A stretch of 35,392 nucleotides of DNA. It comes from an uncultured Acidobacteriia bacterium (GTDB lineage: Bacteria > Acidobacteriota > Terriglobia > Bryobacterales > Bryobacteraceae). The notes below the pieces were generated by a model, which made no database searches, was not told the origin of the DNA, and was given only the letters and a program-made list of their open reading frames with translations. The DNA lies in assembly GCA_903929755.1 (NCBI GenBank), contig CAIYVZ010000005.1, forward strand, positions 1 to 35,392, written 5' to 3'. Each line of letters starts with the position of its first letter. Position 1 is the first letter of the stretch. Positions 8,994 to 15,693 of this stretch are shown here, in pieces. Position numbers and translations under genes: made by a program.

Positions 8994-9460
8994 TTGCCTT
9001 CTCCAGTGGAGCGAACCTTCTCAATCGCCTTGACGATGCGGGCGTTCGTGAAGCAACGGCAGAGGATACCCTGCAGGGCCCGCTCAATCTCGGGCTTCTG
9101 CGCCTTCGGCTTCTTATCCAGAAGCGCCTTGGCAGAAAGGATGACCCCGCTCATGCAGTAACCGCACTGCGCGGCCTGCAACTCGATGATCGCCGCCTGC
9201 AAAGGATGCGGATGCTCCGGAGTCCCGATTCCTTCGAGAGTCGTAATCTCCACGCCTGCCACCGACGCAACCGGAATCACGCAGGACCGGATCGCTTCAC
9301 CCCGCACGATCACGGTGCAGGCTCCGCACTGGCCCAGCCCGCAGCCGAACTTCGGCCCGCGCAGCCCCAGGTCATCGCTGAGGGCGTAAAGCAGAGGTGT
9401 GGCCGGGTCAATATCGACCTGATGGGTCTGGCCGTTGACTTTTAGAGTGATGGCGCTCAT
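8990..9460 (-). CDS. 2Fe-2S subunit of the IorA type
   Basis: Partner of the molybdopterin subunit downstream. The first cluster reads CGLGQCGAC with a Cys about 12 residues later (RSCVIPV). The second has CGYCMSGV and CRC. The usual TGY after CRC is replaced by FTN, a mild divergence. ATG 9460 gives 156 residues starting MSAITLKVNG, matching family starts. A GTG at 9481 would add seven odd residues. Without its own signal peptide it is probably carried out with the Tat-tagged large subunit. The start lies only 9 nt from the divergent TIM-barrel gene start. Confidence 0.9.
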   Translation of the reverse strand: MSAITLKVNGQTHQVDIDPATPLLYALSDDLGLRGPKFGCGLGQCGACTVIVRGEAIRSCVIPVASVAGVEITTLEGIGTPEHPHPLQAAIIELQAAQCGYCMSGVILSAKALLDKKPKAQKPEIERALQGILCRCFTNARIVKAIEKVRSTGEGK

Positions 9461-9469
9461 TTCGCAGTT

Positions 9470-10558
9470 ATGATAGAGCACGTGATCACCCGTCGCAACT
9501 TTCTTGGCACAGCGCTCGCCGCGCCCGTCGCACTGGCCGCTGCCTCAACCCGTAAATGGCAGCTCGGCATCAACACCTATTGCCTTCGTTTCTGGCAGAT
9601 GAACGACCGCCAACTCATCGACTGGGTCGCGCAGCACAAACTCGATGCCATCTTTCTACAGGACTCGCTCGACCCCGGCGTAATGGAGCCGAAGCACTGG
9701 GGCGAAGTTCGCACGTGGACGAAGGACGCCAACCTCCACATCGAAACCGGAGGCGCGGCGCTCCTGCCGAAGACCAAAGAAGGGATCCCGCAGTCGATCG
9801 CGACGCTCAAGAAGAACATCGCAAGAGCCCGGGGCATGGGGGCGTCGATGGTGCGGACGCTGATGGCGAGTGACCGCTATGCCATGCCGGAAGGGCCCAT
9901 CGAGCAGCAACTCGAAATCGCGGTTCAGATCCTCCGCGCCGCCCGCACCGAGGCCATGGACGCGGGGCTCAAGATCGGCCTCGAAAACCACAAAGACGTG
10001 CAGGCCTGGCGTACGAGGCAGGTGATCGAGACGGCAGGCAAGGAATTCGTCGGCTCGTACCTCGATACCGGCAACCCCGTCTTTGTGGCGGAAGACCCGA
10101 TGACGACGGTGGAAGAACTCGGTCCCCTCGCCGTGAGCTTCCATCTCCGGGATTCCGTCGTTTACGAACATCCCGAAGGCATCGCGATTCAGTGGGTCCC
10201 CCTCGGGGAAGGCACCATCGACTTCAAGGCCATTGTGGCGCGGGCGTCGGAGCTAATCCCGAAGGACGTCTATATTTACTGCAAGCCGATCACCGCCCGT
10301 CCCCCGGTCGTGCTGCCAGTCTATGGGGAGGAATTCTGGACGAAGTGGTTCCCGCAGGCCCGCTCCCGCGATTTCGCCCGATTCCTGGCGCTGGCCAAAC
10401 GAGGCCGCCCGTGGAATAGAGCCCACCTGATGGCCGACCTCCCCGAAGTCCGCGACAAATACATGGACGCCCTGAAAACCCAGCAAATGGCCCACATGGA
10501 ACAAAGCCTCGACTACTGCAAGAAAGTTCTCGACCTCGGCGTCCGCTGGCGAGGTTAG
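9470..10558 (+). CDS. Exported sugar-phosphate isomerase/epimerase-like TIM barrel
   Basis: Member of the xylose-isomerase-like AP-endonuclease-2 fold, which isomerises or epimerises sugars at a divalent metal. A Tat-like signal (TRRNFLGTALAAPVALAAAS) precedes QLGINTYCLRFWQ. Likely metal ligands are the acidic and His residues in GLENHKD, YLDTGNP, FHLRDS and LGEG. From ATG 9470 it has 362 residues. A GTG at 9482, closer to the twin Arg, is equally plausible, and neither has a clear ribosome site. The stop is interlocked with the convergent regulator gene. Exact substrate unknown. Confidence 0.82.
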   Translation: MIEHVITRRNFLGTALAAPVALAAASTRKWQLGINTYCLRFWQMNDRQLIDWVAQHKLDAIFLQDSLDPGVMEPKHWGEVRTWTKDANLHIETGGAALLPKTKEGIPQSIATLKKNIARARGMGASMVRTLMASDRYAMPEGPIEQQLEIAVQILRAARTEAMDAGLKIGLENHKDVQAWRTRQVIETAGKEFVGSYLDTGNPVFVAEDPMTTVEELGPLAVSFHLRDSVVYEHPEGIAIQWVPLGEGTIDFKAIVARASELIPKDVYIYCKPITARPPVVLPVYGEEFWTKWFPQARSRDFARFLALAKRGRPWNRAHLMADLPEVRDKYMDALKTQQMAHMEQSLDYCKKVLDLGVRWRG

Positions 10559-11676
10559 CCTCGTCCGAGGAGGACCGGGCCGACGAGGAAATCGGCGGCG
10601 TACACGGAGTTGATATTCTGCGCGGTAATCAATTCGTGTTCCGCGTAGTGAGCGGGAGGGACTTTCCGCCCGTGCACGATGTCATGGGCAATTTCCATGA
10701 TGGCTTGCCCGTACCTCTCCGGAAATACGGCGACAGAGCCGATCAGGCGGCTGTCGGTCCTGCGAATCTCCTCCCTCGCTTCTGGTACGGCGCCGACGCC
10801 AACCGCTGCGCACAGGTGTTGGCGGCCAGCTTCCTGAAAGGCGCGGAGTGCGCCCAGGATGGTGGGGTCATTGATGGACGCCAGCAGCGTCCTTTTTGCC
10901 GCGGTGTTTCGCAAGTGCCGGCGGACGGCATTCTGTGCGGTCTCGAAGTCCCCTCTGGTGTTCAGATGAACGGTGCGTCCAGCGCCGGGCAGGGCTTCGC
11001 GAATCGTCCGCTCGGCTCCTGCGAGACGCAGGCGGGGAAGGGAACCGGCGGCAGCTTCTTCGAGCAATACGATCTCGTCCACTTCCCCGTGCCAGAGCGA
11101 CGTGGCGGCGCGCACGAGAGTGTGCCCAATCAGCTGGCCGACGCGGAAATTGTCGATGCCGAAAAAAGTCGCGCCGGGGTGTGGAATGTCAATGGCGATC
11201 AGTGGGATGCCTGCCTCGGTAAACCCCGCCCCGATGCGGGGCGCGAGTCTCTCGTAGGTCTGGAATTCGATAGCCAGATCCACCCGGTCCGCGATGAGCG
11301 TTTCGGCGTTCCGAATGGCGGAACGGGCGCTGTAATGGTTGTCGAGTTCGACCAGATCGAACTCGTGCTTCGCAGCCGCCGCACGGATGCCCCGGGTAAC
11401 GGCGTCGGAAAACGGGGTATTGGATGCCTGAGCGGCGTAACCGATCCGAAAAACCCGCTGGTTCCGGATCGTGAGATTGGTCCGGTACCGGTGCCCGTCC
11501 ACACGCCGGAGGAACCCCGAAGTTTCGAGGGTGTGGAGAATCCGAAAAGCGATCGTCTTCTCGATTCCCGCCATTTCTGTTACTTCGGCGAGAGTCAGGT
11601 CGTGGCGATCATCCTGGAACAGACGCAAAACGGCACAGGCGCGGGATACCGTCTCCAGTTTGTAAGGTGTCTGCAT
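10555..11676 (-). CDS. Chimeric regulator: IclR-type HTH plus periplasmic-binding-protein sensor
   Basis: The first about 70 residues are an IclR-type winged helix: VSRACAVLRLFQDD, then LTLAEVTEMAGIEKTIAFRI and LETSGFLRRV. From about residue 75 the protein follows the sugar-binding fold of LacI/ABC-type sensors: RIGYAAQASNTPFSDAV, IADRVDLAIEF, IPLIAIDIPHPGATFFGIDN and TLLASINDPTILGALRAFQE. IclR proteins normally have a GAF-like effector domain, so this is a domain swap. A sugar or related ligand is likely. ATG 11676 lies inside a 17-bp palindrome, suggesting autoregulation, and a sister site precedes the receptor operon. No signal peptide, so it is a cytoplasmic sensor of 373 residues. Confidence 0.85.
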   Translation of the reverse strand: MQTPYKLETVSRACAVLRLFQDDRHDLTLAEVTEMAGIEKTIAFRILHTLETSGFLRRVDGHRYRTNLTIRNQRVFRIGYAAQASNTPFSDAVTRGIRAAAAKHEFDLVELDNHYSARSAIRNAETLIADRVDLAIEFQTYERLAPRIGAGFTEAGIPLIAIDIPHPGATFFGIDNFRVGQLIGHTLVRAATSLWHGEVDEIVLLEEAAAGSLPRLRLAGAERTIREALPGAGRTVHLNTRGDFETAQNAVRRHLRNTAAKRTLLASINDPTILGALRAFQEAGRQHLCAAVGVGAVPEAREEIRRTDSRLIGSVAVFPERYGQAIMEIAHDIVHGRKVPPAHYAEHELITAQNINSVYAADFLVGPVLLGRG

Positions 11677-11691
11677 TGCGATTATCGCAAT
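11675..11691. promoter_or_regulatory. Operator O1, 17-bp perfect inverted repeat at regulator start
   Basis: ATTGCGATTATCGCAAT has 8-bp perfect arms around one central base. It overlaps the start codon of the chimeric regulator (ATG 11676-11674), so bound protein would block expression of that gene. A second site of the same outer arms and total length lies 88 bp away (centre to centre). Assignment to this regulator is inference from position and symmetry. Confidence 0.7.
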
Positions 11692-11762
11692 TATACGCTT
11701 GTTCGCGTCCGCTGCCTGCTCCGATGGAAGTTAACTTTATCAGGCATTTGGTGATCCGCAGT

Positions 11763-11779
11763 ATTGCGATATGCGCAAT
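11763..11779. promoter_or_regulatory. Operator O2, 17-bp inverted repeat upstream of receptor operon
   Basis: ATTGCGATATGCGCAAT keeps the arms ATTGCG/CGCAAT and the 17-bp length of O1, with five less symmetric central bases. It lies 95 bp before the receptor start codon. A weak promoter-like pair, TTGAAC (11804-11809) and CATAGT (11828-11833) with an 18-bp spacer, follows. O2 would then sit just upstream of the -35 region. Confidence 0.65.
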
Positions 11780-11815
11780 TTGTAGTCACCTTGTCTTTTC
11801 CCCTTGAACAATCAG

Positions 11816-11824
11816 TGTGCATAA
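11816..11824 (-). promoter_or_regulatory. Single DnaA-box match
   Basis: The minus strand reads TTATGCACA, a full match to TTATNCACA. Only one such site was seen in this intergenic region, so chance is quite possible. It is listed because the GC-skew change of the window spans this region. Confidence 0.25.
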
Positions 11825-11873
11825 GCGCATAGTCGATGAACGCCGTCGTACGGTCCAACAGAGGAGAGTCTTG

Positions 11874-14800
11874 ATGAGAACAGTAAAGTTTGCTCTCGTA
11901 TGGGGAGCAGGGCTGCTTGCCTTTGCTTCCGTGATGAGTGCTCAGTCCGTTACCGGATCGGTAACGGGCACAGTGGCAGACCCGGCAGGCGCAGTCGTTG
12001 CCGGGGCTAAAGTTCAACTCACCAACAGTATTTCGAAGCAGACCCGCGACTTCACAACAAGTTCCTCGGGCGCTTTCGAGTTCAGCAGTCTGATTCCCGG
12101 ATCCTATAGTGTGCGAGTCACCCAGACCGGCTTCAAGGCATCCGAGCAGAACGTCACGGTCAGCGCTCAGGAGCGCGTCGATCTCCACACGCTCCGGCTT
12201 ACAGTGGGCGACGTGGCAACTTCGATTGAAGTCCAGTCGGAAGCGGCGCACGTGGCGACGAACAGTTCCGATCGGGCGCAGAACGTCAACCTGACGCAGA
12301 TTGCAGACACTCCGGTTCGCGGGCGAGACTTCATGGCGGTCCTGAAGGCCCTGCCAGGTGTGCAGGATCTCGGCAATCATGACTCGCGCGGGTGGGGCGG
12401 CAACACGCCGACGATCAACGGTGGTCAGATGGGCCAGGTGGTGGTGACGCTGGATGGCATCGTCAGCCAGGACAGTGGTGCCCCCAGCATCAACGGCTAC
12501 ATTGCGCCCAGCATTGACGCGGTTGGCGAGATCAAGCTGCTGGTCTCGAACTTCAATGCCGAATACGGCGCGCGCAACGGTGGCCAGCTGAACATCACCA
12601 TCAAGAACGGTTCCAGCAAGTACCACGGAACCGCATACTACGACTGGCGCCACGAATCACTGGATGCGAACGAATGGTTCAATAATCGCCTGAACGTGGT
12701 GAAGCCCCGCTATCGTTTTCAAAACCCCGGCGGCACCATCGGTGGCCCGCTGCTGATTCCTGGGACGCGCTTCAACAAAGACCGGAACCGCCTGTTCTTC
12801 TTCTTCTCGTACGACTACCTGGCAAACCACGGCATTGCGGGGCCAAACCGTTACACTATGCCGACCGCGCTGGAACGCACGGGGGATTTCTCGCAGTCAG
12901 TAAATACCAATGGCACGCCGATCTTAATTCGAGACCCAAACTCAGGAGCGGCCTGCTCGGCGGCGGGCGGCACGGGTTGCTTCACGGGTAACAAGGTGCC
13001 GGCGAGCCGGATCAGCAACATTGGGCTCGCGTTCCTGAACCGCTTCCCGCTTCCGAACTTTCCGGACGTGACGGGTCAGCGGCAGTATAACTTCCAGTTC
13101 CAGGGCACCAATACGCAGCCCCGCGAAGACAAGATTCTGCGCGTGGATTACAACATATCGTCGAACGACACGATGTTCGTCCGCCTGTTACAGGATTATC
13201 AGGACCAGTCGGGCTACGGCGCCATACTGGGTGCGCTGGGCGATGGCTGGGGCCAGTTTCCCCACAGCTATCACATTCCTTCTGCGGGCGCGGCCGCGAC
13301 CTATATTCACACATTCCGTTCGAACCTGATCAACGAAATGACGCTGGGCATCAACCGGGCGCATCAGGGGAACAGCCCCACGGAAGACACTCTCTTTGCG
13401 GCCAGCCAGCTTCCCCTGAAGGATGCGAACGGAAACGCGATCAAGCTGCCGAATCTGTTTGGCGCGAATACGCTGAACCTGTTGCCCCAGGTGAACTTTG
13501 GTCTGGCCCCCGGTTTCAGCGCGCAGTCATCGCCGCTGGGGATTCCGAACCTTCCGCAGTTTGGCTTTGACAGCCGCTGGCCTTTCGACGGCACCGACGA
13601 ATCGCACAACATTGTCGACAACCTGACGTGGATCCGGGGAGCGCACACGTTGAAGGCCGGTTTCTATTTTGAGTCTTCGGCGCGTAACGTGAGCTCATAC
13701 ACCACGTACAACACGGCAGGAACTTACTACTTTGGATCGGATCTGGGGAACCCGGTGGATACGGGTAGTCCGTTCTCGAACGCGCTGACTGGAAATGCTT
13801 ACGGTTACGGCGAAGACAACCGCCGGAATATTGAGCATGCCCGCTATCGCCAGACGGAGTGGTTTCTGCAGGATACCTGGAAACTAAACCGTCGCCTGAC
13901 GCTCGATTACGGTTTGCGATTCCAGTTCCTTGGTACCATCAGTTCGGCTAGTGCGACGTTGGGGGTATTTGACAAAGCAGCTTACAGCGATTCGAAAGCT
14001 GGCCAGTTGCTGTACCCTTATTGCACCGTTCCGGTGGGTGGCAGCGTTAGTTGCCCGGTTGCAAACAAAGCTTCCATCAATCCTGCCAACGGCAAGGTAT
14101 TTCCGTATGCGCAGCAGGGGACCTTTGATCCTTCTTCCTTTAGTGCCAGCACGCTTCCGTTCTCGGGCATCATCCAAAAGGACCGGATGCTGTTTAATAA
14201 CCCGCCGCTCCAGTATGCTCCGCGTATTGGTCTGGCATGGGATGTTTTTGGTGACGGGAAGACGGCGCTTCGCACCGGGTTCGGTATCTTCTACGGTCGC
14301 GCTTTTGGTGTCGCCACCATCGGCGCCACAGGACAAGGTGTAGGCCCGCTGGCAGCCCCTCCGATTTATCAGGCGCCGCTGATTCTGAACACTTCGATCA
14401 ATAGTTTGATCGGCTCTCCGGTGGTTTATACGCCCCAGAACACGACAGGCGGGTCGCTCGATTACAAGCCGCCAGCCACTTATAACTGGTCGTTTGGAAT
14501 CCAGCGCGATCTGGGCATGGGCTTTGTGATCGATGCCACCTATGTGGGCAACGTGGCGCACAACCAGTTCAACCAGGGCCGTATCGACTTCAACGCGGTG
14601 AAGCCCTACACGATCTGGTCACCGGCTGGCGGGGCCAATCCAAAGTACCTCGATCCGACCAGCGGCAGCGGTGGAACGGGCGGTTTCTATTCGACCAACC
14701 TGATCCGCGCGCTGTCGGGTGGGTATCGCGGCTGGGGCGCCATCCAGATGTACACACAGGACGGCGCGTCCAACTACAACGCTCTTCAGCTTGCGATTAA

Positions 14801-15599
14801 TCGGCGCTTCTCGAAGCGCTTCCAGTTCGGCGGTAACTATACTTGGTCGAAGACCATCACTTACAACCGAAACCAATGGGTAGATGATCAGCTTCTGAAA
14901 AATGTAACGTCGAACCGGCCGCATGCGGTGAACATCAACTGGGGCTATGACATCCCGAGTTTGGCGAAGTTTGTGAAGAACAACGTTGTCGCAAAGCAGG
15001 TGTTCGATGGCTGGCACTGGTCGGGCATCGGGACCTTCTTCTATGGCCAGGCGCTGGCGATCGGGTGTTCGGCGAATGGCGCTCCCATCGGCTACTGGAC
15101 CGGGACTCCCACCGGTGGCTTCCCGTTCCGTTGCCAGCAGAACGGCAATTTGTGGCTGGCAGATGGCGCGACACCGGCTTCCACTTACACGGGGACGAAC
15201 GCCAGTCTGGCGGCGGCCGACAAGCGGCTGTGGTATCCGTTCAATCCCGCCAGCTTCGTGCTGCCGTCGGCCACTTCCTACGGCATCGGTAACGCGCAAC
15301 CAACCATGACCTACGGGCCGGGCGTGATGAACTTCGACATGGCGCTGCAGAAGGACGTGGTGATTCCCGTTCGGGAGCATCCCCTGACGCTGAGCTTTAA
15401 GGCTGAGGCGTTCAACGTCTTTAACCACTTCAACCCGGGTAATCCGGCTACGGGGCTGGCGATTAATTGCGCCGCGTCCAATGGCCAGTGCACCAACCCG
15501 ACCAGTTTGTCGGCCTACACTTCGACGACGTTTGGCACGATTACGTCGGCGGCGGTGCAGGCGCGCCACGCGGCATTGACGATTCGGCTTCGGTTCTAG
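11874..15599 (+). CDS. Oar-like TonB-dependent-type outer membrane receptor with carboxypeptidase-regulatory domain
   Basis: Very large outer-membrane transporters of this type are abundant in Acidobacteriota and probably import glycans or other large nutrients. From ATG 11874, eight bases after GAGGAGAG (11861-11868), the 1241-residue protein has a signal peptide ending near MSAQ. A carboxypeptidase-regulatory beta-sandwich follows (SVTGSVTGTVADPAGAVVAG). Next come a plug-like region with LNLTQ-type turns, VVVTLDGI and NAEYGARNGGQLNI, then many amphipathic strands. The end ALTIRLRF has the terminal Phe expected of an outer-membrane barrel. An upstream GTG at 11817 would bury the signal peptide. 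First gene of the operon downstream of O2; substrate unknown. Confidence 0.9.
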   Translation: MRTVKFALVWGAGLLAFASVMSAQSVTGSVTGTVADPAGAVVAGAKVQLTNSISKQTRDFTTSSSGAFEFSSLIPGSYSVRVTQTGFKASEQNVTVSAQERVDLHTLRLTVGDVATSIEVQSEAAHVATNSSDRAQNVNLTQIADTPVRGRDFMAVLKALPGVQDLGNHDSRGWGGNTPTINGGQMGQVVVTLDGIVSQDSGAPSINGYIAPSIDAVGEIKLLVSNFNAEYGARNGGQLNITIKNGSSKYHGTAYYDWRHESLDANEWFNNRLNVVKPRYRFQNPGGTIGGPLLIPGTRFNKDRNRLFFFFSYDYLANHGIAGPNRYTMPTALERTGDFSQSVNTNGTPILIRDPNSGAACSAAGGTGCFTGNKVPASRISNIGLAFLNRFPLPNFPDVTGQRQYNFQFQGTNTQPREDKILRVDYNISSNDTMFVRLLQDYQDQSGYGAILGALGDGWGQFPHSYHIPSAGAAATYIHTFRSNLINEMTLGINRAHQGNSPTEDTLFAASQLPLKDANGNAIKLPNLFGANTLNLLPQVNFGLAPGFSAQSSPLGIPNLPQFGFDSRWPFDGTDESHNIVDNLTWIRGAHTLKAGFYFESSARNVSSYTTYNTAGTYYFGSDLGNPVDTGSPFSNALTGNAYGYGEDNRRNIEHARYRQTEWFLQDTWKLNRRLTLDYGLRFQFLGTISSASATLGVFDKAAYSDSKAGQLLYPYCTVPVGGSVSCPVANKASINPANGKVFPYAQQGTFDPSSFSASTLPFSGIIQKDRMLFNNPPLQYAPRIGLAWDVFGDGKTALRTGFGIFYGRAFGVATIGATGQGVGPLAAPPIYQAPLILNTSINSLIGSPVVYTPQNTTGGSLDYKPPATYNWSFGIQRDLGMGFVIDATYVGNVAHNQFNQGRIDFNAVKPYTIWSPAGGANPKYLDPTSGSGGTGGFYSTNLIRALSGGYRGWGAIQMYTQDGASNYNALQLAINRRFSKRFQFGGNYTWSKTITYNRNQWVDDQLLKNVTSNRPHAVNINWGYDIPSLAKFVKNNVVAKQVFDGWHWSGIGTFFYGQALAIGCSANGAPIGYWTGTPTGGFPFRCQQNGNLWLADGATPASTYTGTNASLAAADKRLWYPFNPASFVLPSATSYGIGNAQPTMTYGPGVMNFDMALQKDVVIPVREHPLTLSFKAEAFNVFNHFNPGNPATGLAINCAASNGQCTNPTSLSAYTSTTFGTITSAAVQARHAALTIRLRF

Positions 15600-15618
15600 A
15601 CGGAGCTAAAAATGAATC

Positions 15619-15655
15619 GGGCGGGGCGGTCGCTTGTACGGCGGACGCCCCGCCC
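15619..15655 (+). terminator. GC-rich hairpin between receptor and cytochrome gene
   Basis: Perfect 10-bp arms GGGCGGGGCG (15619-15628) and CGCCCCGCCC (15646-15655) enclose a 17-nt loop, 20 nt after the receptor stop. No U-run follows, so it is more likely a partial terminator or an RNA-stabilising stem that lets the receptor be made at higher levels than the downstream genes. Confidence 0.5.
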
Positions 15656-15693
15656 AGCGGTGTCTTCTGGCATATGATTTCAATAGGGATACC

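Noticed and set aside
10636-11754. 372-residue + strand frame antisense to the chimeric regulator
   Set aside because: No domain resemblance, while the minus frame has clear HTH and sensor domains.
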